In this document: piece by piece, positions 34,814 through 44,284 of the stretch | Position numbering within the stretch: position 1 is the stretch's first letter | How the letters are laid out: each line of letters starts with the position of its first letter | Assembly: GCA_002402585.1 (NCBI GenBank) | Contig: DHGC01000077.1 | Span: 1-57,249 of the forward strand | Direction: 5' to 3' | Source: Erysipelotrichaceae bacterium UBA4808 | GTDB lineage: Bacteria > Bacillota_I > Bacilli_A > Erysipelotrichales > Erysipelotrichaceae | Length of the DNA stretch: 57,249 nt | Notes under the pieces: model-generated | Databases searched by the model: none | Told to the model about the DNA's origin: nothing | What the model saw: only the letters and a program-made list of their open reading frames with translations | Position numbers and translations under genes: made by a program

Positions 34814-35002
34814 TTAAGCTTGTTGAGCTTTTAAGGTTTTTAAAGCGCGGGCGGAAATACGGATTCGTTGTGGTTTGCCATCCACAACAACTTTAACTTT
34901 TTGAAGGTTAACATTCCATTTACGACGACTTGCTTGAAGTGAATGGGAACGCTTATTTCCTGACAATGCTCTTTTACCGGATACGGCACAAACTCTTGAC
35001 AT
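34814..35002 (-). CDS. rpmB: 50S ribosomal protein L28
   Basis: A 62-aa ribosomal protein. MSRVCAVSGKRALSGNKRSH and RRKWNVNLQKV are clear L28 blocks. It has Cys5 but lacks the second Cys of the CxxC zinc pair, so it is the zinc-independent type. The ATG at 35002 is preceded by GAAAGGGGG; the open extension to 35092 is not conserved. It lies next to thiN as in Bacillus but is inverted relative to it, and the asp23-fakA genes that commonly flank rpmB are absent. Confidence 0.95.
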   Translation of the reverse strand: MSRVCAVSGKRALSGNKRSHSLQASRRKWNVNLQKVKVVVDGKPQRIRISARALKTLKAQQA

Positions 35003-35102
35003 ACCGTAGACCCCCTTTCGTTTGAATTGCTTATAAAGAATATCACGAAAGAACTGTTTATGCAAGTCATTCATAAAAAACTTTTTCATCAAAAATTGAC
35101 TA

Positions 35103-35111
35103 TGCTATAAT
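35103..35111 (+). promoter_or_regulatory. Extended -10 of the ftsA-ftsZ promoter
   Basis: TG-C-TATAAT (35103-35111), followed by a short leader with GAGGAGGGG before the ATG at 35136. Confidence 0.65.
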
Positions 35112-35135
35112 GGTAATTAGTCGAGGAGGGGAAGC

Positions 35136-36371
35136 ATGCGCGAAAAAGATGTCCACGTTGGACTCGAGATAGCAGATCATGAAATTAGACTCGTTGTGGG
35201 TCAATTTTTTAATACGCGTTTGAATATTTTAAAAGTAGAAAGAGTCCCATCTTCCGGTATACAAAATACACAGATCATCGATCAAAACGCAGTGGTGCAA
35301 CGGATCAAAATTGCTGTTGAGCATGTGGAAGCCACGTTAGGCTGTCCAATTGAACGCGTTGTGTTATCACTACCCAGTGTTGGGTTAAGTCGTTATGTTC
35401 GTCGCATTGTCCAACCCATTGAATTGAGTGTTCAATTAAACGATATCAAGAAGATTTACAGAGAAGCCTTACGAACCGAAGTGCCTGAGCATCAGGCTTT
35501 GGTTAACTTATCCATTTCAAAATCCGTGGTCAATGGCATCACGATGCGTCGCTTACCCATCAATGAGATTTGTGATTCACTCAGTGTGGATGTGGATCTT
35601 TTATGTGCGGATAAAGAGATGGTTTATCGTTATGTTCAAACCGTTGAGAAGGCAGGTTTACAGGTCATTGAAATCAGCTTGGATAGCTTTGCTCTAGGTA
35701 AAGAAGCTTCTTTATTTGAAAAGTCCTTGGAACACTATCTAATTGCAATTAAAGCAGAGCGTCAAAATACCAGCTTGAGCCTTTTTGCTAAGGGTAAATT
35801 GGTCAGTTGTGAAAATATCGATACAGGTACGAAGGATTTAATTGGGGCTTTATCCAATCGCTTTAAGCTGCCAATTGATGTGGCAGATCGCTTGTTGCAT
35901 ATGAACTGTCGCTTTGGTTTGGATCATTATCCCAACACACCCATCTATTTGTGGTCGAGTGAGGGGAAGACGCACACCTTAAGTGAGCAAGAAGTGATGA
36001 ATGTTATCCAACCGCAGCTTGAAACATGGTTAAATGAAATAAAAACGATGGTTCAGCCCATTTTAGCGACCAGTAATGCTAAAATAATCTTGTTTGGAGA
36101 ATCTGGAGCCATCAATGGTTTTGATCAACTCTTGGCAAAAGCGTGTGGATGTGAATGTGAATTATATGTACCTGAAACATTAGGCATCCGTAGTCCTTCC
36201 TTAGCATCGGTCAGTGGTTTGTTTTATGTGATTAAGGACCAATCGATCATCCGTGATTTTGAACCTGCCGTAGATATGCAGGCATTTAATGATTTGATCA
36301 ACAAAGATAAAGAAAACGTCAATGAAGATACGATTTCCGGTAAATTCAAAGGCTTATTTGAAAGAAGATAA
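35136..36371 (+). CDS. ftsA: Cell-division protein FtsA, divergent nucleotide site
   Basis: A 411-aa actin-like protein that would anchor FtsZ to the membrane. It aligns by eye with FtsA over most of its length (for example VEKAGLQVIEISLDSFALGKEA, here quoted only as a region around 170-191) and ends in a short basic-amphipathic tail SGKFKGLFERR. The phosphate-1 motif, normally LDIGTS, is LEIADH (10-15), and the phosphate-2 motif, normally DIGGGTT, is IAIKAERQNTS (203-213). The last adenosine-motif glycines are partly kept in LFGESGAINGF. ATP binding is therefore doubtful. Position 12 bases before ftsZ supports the assignment. Confidence 0.85.
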   Translation: MREKDVHVGLEIADHEIRLVVGQFFNTRLNILKVERVPSSGIQNTQIIDQNAVVQRIKIAVEHVEATLGCPIERVVLSLPSVGLSRYVRRIVQPIELSVQLNDIKKIYREALRTEVPEHQALVNLSISKSVVNGITMRRLPINEICDSLSVDVDLLCADKEMVYRYVQTVEKAGLQVIEISLDSFALGKEASLFEKSLEHYLIAIKAERQNTSLSLFAKGKLVSCENIDTGTKDLIGALSNRFKLPIDVADRLLHMNCRFGLDHYPNTPIYLWSSEGKTHTLSEQEVMNVIQPQLETWLNEIKTMVQPILATSNAKIILFGESGAINGFDQLLAKACGCECELYVPETLGIRSPSLASVSGLFYVIKDQSIIRDFEPAVDMQAFNDLINKDKENVNEDTISGKFKGLFERR

Positions 36372-36383
36372 CAGAGGAACATC

Positions 36384-37454
36384 ATGAGTGAACTAAATTA
36401 CAATCAAGTAGCAAAAATTAAAGTATTTGGCGTCGGTGGCGCTGGCTGTAATGCCATCAATCGGATGGTTGAAGAAGATGTCCGTGGCGTTGAGTTTTAT
36501 GTGGCGAATACCGACCTTCAAGTCTTGAACATATCCCCTGCAAAAAACAAGATCATTTTGGGTAAGACGACGACCAAGGGATTGGGTGCAGGTGCGAATC
36601 CTGATATTGGGTATAAAGCAGCGGTGGAGTCGGAAGATGATATCCGTGCTGCAATGGAAGGGGCCGATATGGTCTTCATCACAGCGGGTTTAGGGGGAGG
36701 AACCGGTACCGGTGCCGCACCTTTATTTGCGAAGATTGCGAAAGAGTTCGATATCCTCACGGTTGGGATCGTAACCAAACCGTTTACCTTTGAAGGCAAG
36801 AAGCGTACGGAACAATCCATTCGTGGTTTGGAAGAATTGCGTAAATATGTAGATTCCTTGATCATTGTTTCAAACAATCAATTGTTGGAAGTCATTGGAC
36901 GCATTCCGTTTGTGGAAGCGTTTAGAGAAGCAGATAATGTCTTGCGTCAAGGTGTGCAGACCATCACCGATCTGATTGCGGTGCCTGCGATGATCAACTT
37001 GGATTTTGCGGATGTTCGTGCGGTCATGGAAGGTCAAGGCTCTGCTTTGATTGGTATCGGAATGGCGCAAGGTGAAAACAAGGCCCAAGAAGCAGCTGCG
37101 AAAGCCATTACATCACCATTGTTGGAAGCTCAGATTCGCGGTGCACGCAATGCCATCGTCAATGTGACGGGTGGTGAAAGTATTACCATCTTTGATGCTA
37201 ATGATGCGGTTGAATTCATTCGTGATTCTGCAGGCTCAGATATCGATATCATCTTTGGAGTTGCGATCAACGATAATCTTGGCGACAATATCATCGTTAC
37301 GGTCATTGCGACAGGTTTTGATTTACCAAAGATCAATCAAGTCAAGAATCCCGTTCAAGATGCGAAACGTGTTTCGGAGGAAATCCGTAAGGAGCCGACG
37401 GCACAGCTTGATGATGAGAGTGATATTCCAGGTTTCTTTAGATCTCGAGGTTAG
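36384..37454 (+). CDS. ftsZ: Cell-division GTPase FtsZ
   Basis: A 356-aa tubulin homologue that forms the Z ring. GTP-binding loop GGGTGTG (104-110), T7 loop with NLDFADVRAVM, and a short C-terminal linker ending in the conserved tail DIPGFFRSRG that binds FtsA and other partners. The linker is only about 25 residues, at the short end for the family. It shares a promoter with ftsA. Confidence 0.97.
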   Translation: MSELNYNQVAKIKVFGVGGAGCNAINRMVEEDVRGVEFYVANTDLQVLNISPAKNKIILGKTTTKGLGAGANPDIGYKAAVESEDDIRAAMEGADMVFITAGLGGGTGTGAAPLFAKIAKEFDILTVGIVTKPFTFEGKKRTEQSIRGLEELRKYVDSLIIVSNNQLLEVIGRIPFVEAFREADNVLRQGVQTITDLIAVPAMINLDFADVRAVMEGQGSALIGIGMAQGENKAQEAAAKAITSPLLEAQIRGARNAIVNVTGGESITIFDANDAVEFIRDSAGSDIDIIFGVAINDNLGDNIIVTVIATGFDLPKINQVKNPVQDAKRVSEEIRKEPTAQLDDESDIPGFFRSRG

Positions 37455-37475
37455 TTTGACTAACCTTTTCTTTTG
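37449..37475 (+). terminator. Terminator overlapping the ftsZ stop codon
   Basis: GGTTAGT (37449-37455), loop TTG, ACTAACC (37459-37465), then TTTTCTTTT. Confidence 0.8.
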
Positions 37476-37493
37476 TTCATGTGAATAATCTTC

Positions 37494-37506
37494 TATAATA
37501 AAGATA
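37494..37506 (+). promoter_or_regulatory. -10 box giving a probable leaderless GNAT-gene mRNA
   Basis: Perfect TATAAT (37494-37499) ends 6 bases before the ATG at 37506; no ribosome binding site. The -35 is weak (TTTTGT at 37471). Confidence 0.6.
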
Positions 37507-38294
37507 TGATCAATAAAGTACAAAAACATGAACAGGAAGCAGTCTTGGAAATCTTACGCCAAGATCCTTCACGTAGCATGTTCATCGATGGTGATATCCA
37601 CCAGAATGGTTGGGAAACAAATTATCAAGAGGTTTGGATCGATCGTTCCAACACGGGCATCGATGCCATCTATTTGCGTTATCATAAGAATCTTGTCGTC
37701 TATGCGATCCATGCGATTGCGGATGCTGAGGCACTCAAGACATTTATTCATGGATTATCGATTCAATTCCTCAGTGGATGTAAGAAACATCTAGAGCTGT
37801 TGGGATTGAACACGTTACAGACATTTGATTTTCGTGCAATGTATTTCTGTGAATGTAAAGAAATTGACAATCCAATTACGAACACACAGGTGATCATGGC
37901 TGAACCGAAACATGCAAAAGCGATTGCGGAGGCCATCATTCAAATCAGTGAATTTGCGGAAATGACAAGTCTAGAAGAACGCGTCGAGCGCATTACAGAA
38001 CGTCTTTCCAGTGGGAAGGGCTGTGCTGCCATCATTCTCGAAGGGGACAAGGTCATCGCCCATGCGAATACCGCGGTTGAGACAGATCATGCGGTCATGG
38101 TGGGGTCAGTACTGACCTTACCCACATATCGCAATCAAGGCTTGGCAACACAGGTGGTCAGTACTTTGACGAAGCATTGTTTAGAAGATGGAAAGATACC
38201 GTGTCTTTTCTATGATAATCCCAAAGCGGGTAGCATTTATCATCGCTTAGGTTATGTGACATTTGACACCTGGATGATGGGGACGAAACGATGA
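37506..38294 (+). CDS. GNAT-family N-acetyltransferase
   Basis: A 262-aa protein. The C-terminal half (about 130-262) is a GNAT domain with the acetyl-CoA-binding pyrophosphate loop LPTYRNQGLATQVV and the IYHRLGYV block. The N-terminal half is a second, less recognisable GNAT-like or unknown domain. The substrate is unknown. The stop overlaps nadE (ATGA), so it is co-expressed with nadE and the AI-2E-family gene. Confidence 0.8.
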   Translation: MINKVQKHEQEAVLEILRQDPSRSMFIDGDIHQNGWETNYQEVWIDRSNTGIDAIYLRYHKNLVVYAIHAIADAEALKTFIHGLSIQFLSGCKKHLELLGLNTLQTFDFRAMYFCECKEIDNPITNTQVIMAEPKHAKAIAEAIIQISEFAEMTSLEERVERITERLSSGKGCAAIILEGDKVIAHANTAVETDHAVMVGSVLTLPTYRNQGLATQVVSTLTKHCLEDGKIPCLFYDNPKAGSIYHRLGYVTFDTWMMGTKR

Positions 38295-40159
38295 AAATCG
38301 CACTTGGACAATTAAATATACAAGCAGGCAATATCGATGCGAATCTTGCGTCGATGAAGCAAATGGTCATGGATGCCAAAGCGCAAGGCGCTGCTTTGAT
38401 CATCTTTCCTGAAATGGCTGTCAGTGGTTATCTTTTAGGTGACAAACTCTTACAGAGAGGCTTTGTGGATCGATTGTTGGAAGCCAATGAGACGATCAAA
38501 TCATGGTCAAAAGATATTGGTATCATCTGGGGCAATATCAGTCATATGGAAGGGGCTAAAGCCAACCGTGATGGTCGCTTCAATCGCATGAACAGTGCAT
38601 ATTTTGCTTATGAAAATGAATGGGTTGATAAAGTAAATGGATTGAATCCAGGGCTTTATCATAAACATTGTTTCCCCGATTATCGTTTCTTCGATGATTC
38701 AAGGATCTTCAAGAGTGGTGTCGATATCAGTCTAGAAAACGATCAAAGCATTGATCATGGCATCGAACCCTTCATTTTTAAACATCAAGATGAAACCGTA
38801 CGCATTGGACTCGAAGTCTGTGAGGATCTCTGGAGTAAGGATTACACGATTGATCCGACAGCCCTCTATATTCAAAAGGGTGTGGATTTCATCATCAACA
38901 TCTCTTCTTCCCCTTGGACCTTAAACAAAGAACAGAGTCGTGTCAAACGCATCCAGGAACATGTCTCTGCACATCAAGAGAAGATGGTTCCCATCATCTA
39001 TGTGAATGCGGCGGGTATGCAAAACAATGGTAAAAATGTCTTGGTCTTTGATGGGGACAGTACAATCTATGGCAAAGATGGCAATGTACAAGCCGAATGT
39101 CCTGATAATTTTGAACAATACTTAGGGATTTTTGATCACCATGAACGTTATCCTCTTCCAATTCAAAGTGATAAGTTGCTCAATGCCTTGGTACATGCGA
39201 TCCGTGAGTTTGACAAACAACTCTTAAAAGGCAAAGCACCTTGGATCATAGGACTATCCGGTGGTTTGGACAGCAGTGTCAATGCGGCTTTATTGGTTCT
39301 GGCTTTGGGTAAAGACCGTGTCATTGGTTACAATATGGCCTCTCGCTACAACCAAGATAAAACGATATCAATCGCAGCCACATCCGCAGAGCGCTTGGGG
39401 ATCGAATATCATGAAGGCAGCATCGAAGCCTTGGTTCAGTCCACTGTGCAAACCTTGCATGAATATGCGATTGATGCGGTCGAAGGTTTGGCCTTTGAAA
39501 ACATCCAAGCCCGCATTCGGGGTCATCTCTTATCTTCCTTTGCCTCTTACAAAGGCGGTGTCATCTGCAATAATGGCAATAAGGTTGAATGTGCTTTGGG
39601 TTATGCGACCTTGTATGGTGATACGATTGGTGCCTTGAGTCCTTTAGGGGATTGCACAAAAATGGATCTCTTCCATTTAGCAAAGCGCTTAAATGAATTG
39701 TTTGATTCTGAAATCATCTCAAGTGATTTGATTCCTACGATTGAAGCCAATACGATTCACTTTGGTTTGGCACCCAGTGCAGAACTTAGAACCAATCAAT
39801 TGGATCCCATGAAATGGGTCTATCACGATTGGTTGGTCCAATACTTCACCCAATATCCAAGTCACCATCTTTTGGAATGGTTGGAGATCTATGCGAACGA
39901 TCAATGGCAAGCACTTGAGATTGCCCCATGGATCCGGTACTACCATTTGGATGAACCTATGAACTTTGTGGAAGACATCCAATGGTTCATCAAGGCCTGG
40001 CACTTTGCGGTCTTCAAACGCATCCAATTCCCACCTATTGTGACGGTAAGCCGCGGAAGTTTCGGTTACGACTATCGTGAAAGTCAATTGCCGTATGTCA
40101 ATGATTCAGTCATGGAAGCACTGCTTAAGCGCATTTTAGAAAAAGGGGGACAATCATGA
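38291..40159 (+). CDS. nadE: Glutamine-dependent NAD+ synthetase
   Basis: A 622-aa two-domain enzyme making NAD from deamido-NAD using glutamine. The N-terminal nitrilase-fold glutaminase (1-270) has the catalytic Glu in FPEMAVSGY, and Cys in GLEVCEDLW; the synthetase domain has the PP-loop SGGLDSS near residue 323. It matches the long glutamine-dependent form rather than the 270-aa ammonia form of Bacillus. It overlaps its neighbours by 4 bases on each side. Confidence 0.94.
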   Translation: MKIALGQLNIQAGNIDANLASMKQMVMDAKAQGAALIIFPEMAVSGYLLGDKLLQRGFVDRLLEANETIKSWSKDIGIIWGNISHMEGAKANRDGRFNRMNSAYFAYENEWVDKVNGLNPGLYHKHCFPDYRFFDDSRIFKSGVDISLENDQSIDHGIEPFIFKHQDETVRIGLEVCEDLWSKDYTIDPTALYIQKGVDFIINISSSPWTLNKEQSRVKRIQEHVSAHQEKMVPIIYVNAAGMQNNGKNVLVFDGDSTIYGKDGNVQAECPDNFEQYLGIFDHHERYPLPIQSDKLLNALVHAIREFDKQLLKGKAPWIIGLSGGLDSSVNAALLVLALGKDRVIGYNMASRYNQDKTISIAATSAERLGIEYHEGSIEALVQSTVQTLHEYAIDAVEGLAFENIQARIRGHLLSSFASYKGGVICNNGNKVECALGYATLYGDTIGALSPLGDCTKMDLFHLAKRLNELFDSEIISSDLIPTIEANTIHFGLAPSAELRTNQLDPMKWVYHDWLVQYFTQYPSHHLLEWLEIYANDQWQALEIAPWIRYYHLDEPMNFVEDIQWFIKAWHFAVFKRIQFPPIVTVSRGSFGYDYRESQLPYVNDSVMEALLKRILEKGGQS

Positions 40160-41295
40160 AGAAATGGTTCAATCCTGAACAGATCACAACTGTCATTTCT
40201 TTTACCTTAGCGGGTTTACTGCTTATTGGTGTATATTTCTTGATTTTAAACATTAATATCTTGGAAGCGAATCTGTTGCGTTTACTCAGTGTTTTGACGC
40301 CTTTTGTCTATGGCGTTGTTCTAGCGTTTTTGATGGGACCCTTTGTGCGCTTCTTTGAACTGAACATCTTTGGCATGTTTCGTTGGAAAGTAAACCTAAA
40401 GCGTCTGCTTGGAGTCATCTTGACCTTGTTGATCACACTTGAAATAACCATTTTGTTTTTTTCCTTTATCATTCCGCAAATCGTTTTGAGTTTAGGATCG
40501 ATATCCGTCAAACTTCCTGAATATGTCATCATTCTTGAAAAACTATTAAATGAGTGGATGGCAATCATCAATCTAAATCAAGATTGGTCGTCTTTGATTT
40601 TAGATTCATCGGAAAACCTATTGCAAAGTTTTGTGGGCACCTTGCAAGAATTCGTCCCAAAACTTTTGGATTATTCATGGCAATTCACGAAGACCGTATT
40701 CAATCTGATCGTAGGTGTAGCGATTTCCGTATACATCATTTTAGATAAGGAGCGCTTTGTCCTACAAGTCAAAAAATTCAATTACTTCATTTTTGGTCAG
40801 AAAATCACCGATGATTTGATTGATCTCAGTCGTTTATCCTTGAACATGATGCATCGCTTCATCTTAGGCAAGGCCTTGGATTCCTTGATTATTGGGGTGA
40901 TTTGCTACATCGGGATGTTGCTACTAAAATTGGAATATCCTGTGCTCATCAGTGTCGTCATTGGTATGACGAATATGATTCCTGTGTTTGGTCCTTTCAT
41001 CGGGGCCGTACCCGGTGCTTTGATTCTCCTCATCGTCTCTCCGATCCAAGCTTTATGGTTCATTCTGTTCATCATCGTCTTACAACAATTTGATGGCAAT
41101 TACTTGGGACCACGTATCTTAGGTGACTCCATGGGTCTACCAAGTCTATGGATCATGTTTGCGATTATTGTCGGGGGTGGATACTTTGGTTTAGTGGGTA
41201 TGTTTATGGGTGTCCCCATCTTTGCCGTCATCTACCTTGTGTTCAAACGTCTGGTCAATAATCGAATACGTATGAAGGAAATTATCATCAAATAA
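40156..41295 (+). CDS. AI-2E-family (PerM/UPF0118) membrane transporter
   Basis: A 379-aa membrane protein with about seven to eight hydrophobic segments. The C-terminal part carries the family blocks GMTNMIPVFGPFIGAVPG and QQFDGNYLGPRILG. Members have been linked to autoinducer-2 export or Na+/H+ antiport; the substrate here cannot be read. AAAGGGGG precedes the ATG. It is last in the GNAT-nadE operon. Confidence 0.88.
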   Translation: MKKWFNPEQITTVISFTLAGLLLIGVYFLILNINILEANLLRLLSVLTPFVYGVVLAFLMGPFVRFFELNIFGMFRWKVNLKRLLGVILTLLITLEITILFFSFIIPQIVLSLGSISVKLPEYVIILEKLLNEWMAIINLNQDWSSLILDSSENLLQSFVGTLQEFVPKLLDYSWQFTKTVFNLIVGVAISVYIILDKERFVLQVKKFNYFIFGQKITDDLIDLSRLSLNMMHRFILGKALDSLIIGVICYIGMLLLKLEYPVLISVVIGMTNMIPVFGPFIGAVPGALILLIVSPIQALWFILFIIVLQQFDGNYLGPRILGDSMGLPSLWIMFAIIVGGGYFGLVGMFMGVPIFAVIYLVFKRLVNNRIRMKEIIIK

Positions 41296-41319
41296 AAAAA
41301 GGGAAGCGATTCCCTTTTT
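41296..41319. terminator. Bidirectional terminator between the AI-2E gene and glnA
   Basis: AAAAAGGGAA (41296-41305), loop GCGA, TTCCCTTTTT (41310-41319): a perfect 10-bp stem with A and T ends usable in both directions. Confidence 0.85.
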
Positions 41320-43391
41320 CAATCCAATAAGAATAACAATTCCAAGTAAGCAGGAAGCGGATACACATCTCGAGGTAGAATCAATTCCAACGCATCCACT
41401 TCTTCGCGGATGATATCCAAGAGAGGGAAGACTTCTTTGCGAAGGAATAGTCCTTCGGCTTTTAAATCTTCGATGCGATCTGCTTCATGTAGCTTCGTTT
41501 TTAGAAGAACGATTTTATCCGATGCCGCATCCACGTGTTTCATGATCGAAGTGATCTGTTTAGCATAATAGGGGAACTCTTTGAGGGGAATCAAACGTGC
41601 CAGATACGGATCGATGGCTGGAATGACTTCACGCTCAACCATACGGATCAAAGTCTTTGCTTCAACCTGAATGGTTTTGATGTATTGCTCATACAAGATG
41701 TCAGAACGTGCATCCAACTCATATTCACCATAGATGCCATGTTTGGCAAAAAGACCCTTGGTTTTCTCACAGTTCAGATACTCAATGGCTTCCACAAAAG
41801 AGGTGATGTTAGGTAATCCACGTTCCTTCGCTTCGTCAAGCCATGCCGAGGCATAGCCATCTCCACTGAAGAGAATACGGTGGTGTTTGCGCATCAATTC
41901 TTGAATGATCTTCAAGGCTTCTTCACGCACATCTTGGAGATATTTAAACTGTTCCAAGCGTATTGCGATGTCAGAAAGGCTCTCGGCTATGATTGTTGCG
42001 ATGACGGTGTTTGCGAAAGATGCGGATAAGGATGAACCCAACATACGCAATTCAAACTTATTGCCTGTGAAAGCGAAAGGTGAAGTACGGTTGCGATCGC
42101 TGTTGTCTTTTGGAAGGTAGGATAAGTTATTTAAAGGGGAGAAACGATTGGCTTCTTTACTGTTTTTAGTGACTTTCTTATCGGCCATTTCGAGTAGGAT
42201 ACGCTCGATCACATCGCCCATAAAGACGGAGATGATGGCAGGAGGCGCTTCATTGGCCCCTAAACGATGATCGTTACCAGGTCCAGAGGAGGCTAAGCGC
42301 AAGAGTTCAGGATTTTCATCGATGGCTTTAAGGATGGCTGCCACAAAGACCAAAAAGCGAATGTTCTCATGCGGTTTGTCACCTGGCTCCAATAGATTTT
42401 GTCCATCATCGGTGATTAAAGACCAGTTATTATGTTTACCTGATCCATTGATGCCTTTGAATGGCTTTTCGTGCAAGAGGCAGGCCAAATCATGTTTGTG
42501 TGCAACTTTCTTAAGAACGTCCATCAAGAGTTGGTTTTGATCGACGGCAATGTTCGCTTCGGCAAAGATGACCGAGAATTCAAATTGACCCGGTGCCACT
42601 TCGTTGTGTTCGACTTTAGAATAAATGCCCATGCGCCAGAGTTCGACATTGACTTCATCCATGTAGGCTTTGACGCGATTTGGAATCGATCCAAAATAAT
42701 GATCTTCAAATTCTTGGCCACGAGGAGCACTCGCACCTAACAATGTTCGACCTGTTAAAACAAGATCTTTACGTTCCGCAAACATCTTACGATCCACCAA
42801 GAAATATTCTTGTTCAAGACCGACAGAGAGATTGACATGTTTAACTTGTTTATCGCCCAAAGCTTGAACGACACGGCTACTTTCTTGACTCAAGCGATCC
42901 AATGCTTTGAGCAAAGGTGACTTTTGATCGAGCGCTTCTCCATTATAAGATACGAAAATGGATGGAATACAGAGCACTCTATCACGGATGAATGCAGGAG
43001 AACTGATATCCCAGTAGGTATAACCACGGGCTTCAAAGGTTGCACGTAAGCCACCACTTGGGAAACTTGAACCATCGGTTTCACCTTTGATTAAAGTCTT
43101 GCCAGAGAAGCGTGCAATGGCATTGCCATCCTTGTCTTTCTCTAAGAAACTATCGTGTTTTTCTGCGGTTTGACCGGTTAAGGGTTGGAACCAATGGGTA
43201 TAATGCGTGACGCCAAATTCCATTGCCCACGCTTTCATCGCATGTGCGATCGCATCGGCTGTGTTGCGATCCAATGCGCTTTCTTTTGCGAGAGCGGTTT
43301 TCCATCCTGTATAGATTGGATAGGGTAAACGCTCACGCATGATTTTTTCACCAAAGAGGTGGATACCAAATTCGTCGAAGGGATGTGCCAT
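41319..43391 (-). CDS. glnN: Type III glutamine synthetase (GlnN)
   Basis: A 690-aa enzyme joining ammonia and glutamate, of the large type III (GSIII) class. Catalytic-domain blocks include EVAPGQFEFS, KGINGSGKHNNWSL and the ATP/ammonia-site segment NRTSPFAFTGN. Length of about 690-730 aa distinguishes it from 445-aa type I. The ATG at 43391 has AAGGAGC upstream; the open extension to 43526 is AT-rich and unlike the family. It has its own promoter and is convergent with the AI-2E gene. Confidence 0.94.
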   Translation of the reverse strand: MAHPFDEFGIHLFGEKIMRERLPYPIYTGWKTALAKESALDRNTADAIAHAMKAWAMEFGVTHYTHWFQPLTGQTAEKHDSFLEKDKDGNAIARFSGKTLIKGETDGSSFPSGGLRATFEARGYTYWDISSPAFIRDRVLCIPSIFVSYNGEALDQKSPLLKALDRLSQESSRVVQALGDKQVKHVNLSVGLEQEYFLVDRKMFAERKDLVLTGRTLLGASAPRGQEFEDHYFGSIPNRVKAYMDEVNVELWRMGIYSKVEHNEVAPGQFEFSVIFAEANIAVDQNQLLMDVLKKVAHKHDLACLLHEKPFKGINGSGKHNNWSLITDDGQNLLEPGDKPHENIRFLVFVAAILKAIDENPELLRLASSGPGNDHRLGANEAPPAIISVFMGDVIERILLEMADKKVTKNSKEANRFSPLNNLSYLPKDNSDRNRTSPFAFTGNKFELRMLGSSLSASFANTVIATIIAESLSDIAIRLEQFKYLQDVREEALKIIQELMRKHHRILFSGDGYASAWLDEAKERGLPNITSFVEAIEYLNCEKTKGLFAKHGIYGEYELDARSDILYEQYIKTIQVEAKTLIRMVEREVIPAIDPYLARLIPLKEFPYYAKQITSIMKHVDAASDKIVLLKTKLHEADRIEDLKAEGLFLRKEVFPLLDIIREEVDALELILPRDVYPLPAYLELLFLLD

Positions 43392-43416
43392 AATTTGCTC
43401 CTTAAATATGTACACA

Positions 43417-43444
43417 ATTTTATGCTTAAAATTTAAAAAGTAAA
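43417..43444 (-). promoter_or_regulatory. Probable glnN promoter in an AT-rich leader
   Basis: On the minus strand TTTACT (43444-43439), 16-base spacer, TAAAAT (43422-43417). The surrounding region 43392-43555 is very AT-rich and holds no gene. I see no clear GlnR-type operator. Confidence 0.45.
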
Positions 43445-43555
43445 CATAAAACAAAAAATATTCTAGAAAATAACTAAAATATTTTATGAAAACGCTTAGA
43501 TGATGAAAATTATTAATAAAAATCAATAAATATTTAGAGTATTTCGACTAAACAT

Positions 43556-43581
43556 AAAAAAAGACTAGATTGTTCTAGTCT
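43556..43581 (-). terminator. Terminator of the NifU-like gene
   Basis: In minus orientation AGACTAGA (43581-43574), loop ACAA, TCTAGTCT (43569-43562), then Ts. The stop codon lies in the stem. Confidence 0.8.
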
Positions 43582-43805
43582 ACTACGATGACTTCGGTTA
43601 CGCCGAGAACTTCTTCGATGAGTAAGGTTTCGACTCCCATCTTAATGGTCACGTCAATGGCGCTGCAACCGACACAGGCTCCAAAGACACGAACATATAC
43701 ACGACCTTCTTCATCGATGCTTATAAATTCCACATCCCCACCATCTCTTTGGAGATAAGGACGGATTTTATCTAAAACGTCTATGACTTCTTTTTCAATA
43801 TTCAT
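43575..43805 (-). CDS. NifU C-terminal-domain Fe-S scaffold protein (Nfu)
   Basis: A 76-aa single-domain protein consisting of the NifU C-terminal fold. The cluster-binding CVGCSA (CxxC) and the RPYLQRDGGDVEF block are typical. It probably carries [4Fe-4S] clusters to target proteins; the Rnf complex and RlmN in this window are possible clients. It lies 7 bases after the YuiD-type gene. Confidence 0.92.
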   Translation of the reverse strand: MNIEKEVIDVLDKIRPYLQRDGGDVEFISIDEEGRVYVRVFGACVGCSAIDVTIKMGVETLLIEEVLGVTEVIVVD

Positions 43806-43812
43806 GTTCGTA

Positions 43813-44268
43813 TCATCTCACAAATAACATCAAACCTGCAACCATTAAGCCCAAAGCCACACCACCAATGACTTCAAACCATTGATGTCCCAAGACTTCT
43901 TTGATTTTCATCAAATAAATGGGATCATCCAACTTGATGGATGACAGTGTTTGGATGTCCTTGACCAACTGTTGGGTCAACTGAATGTTTCTACCTGCAT
44001 AATAGCGCACATTAGCCGCATCATACAAAACGATCAAACTAAAGATCAGTACGACCGCAAATAAGGTCGATGAAAAGCGTTCTTGAAAGCCAACTGCCAA
44101 GCTCAATGCGGAGACGGTCGATGTATGGGAAGATGGAAACCCACCACTGTCCCAGAGTAAACGGGATTCCCATTTACCGGTTCGATAATAGCGAAAAACA
44201 GGCTTTATGGCTTGTGCGATAAGGTTGGCTGAGATAGCAGCCCAAAATGGATATAGATTACCGAGCAT
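43813..44268 (-). CDS. Divergent PAP2-family membrane protein (YuiD/DUF212)
   Basis: A 151-aa membrane protein. GGFPSSHTSTVSAL matches the histidine motif of acid-phosphatase/vanadium-haloperoxidase relatives, and DAANVRYYAGR is the second DUF212 block. Catalysis is unproven in the family. The ATG at 44268 is preceded by GAGGAAACT; an open extension to 44442 would run through the divergent promoter region and into the S1 gene. Confidence 0.87.
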   Translation of the reverse strand: MLGNLYPFWAAISANLIAQAIKPVFRYYRTGKWESRLLWDSGGFPSSHTSTVSALSLAVGFQERFSSTLFAVVLIFSLIVLYDAANVRYYAGRNIQLTQQLVKDIQTLSSIKLDDPIYLMKIKEVLGHQWFEVIGGVALGLMVAGLMLFVR

Positions 44269-44284
44269 AGTTTCCTCGTTCGAT

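Noticed and set aside
43392..43526. 45-residue N-terminal extension of glutamine synthetase
   Set aside because: The sequence is AT-rich and Phe/Tyr-rich, contains the promoter, and the ATG at 43391 has AAGGAGC and matches the family start.
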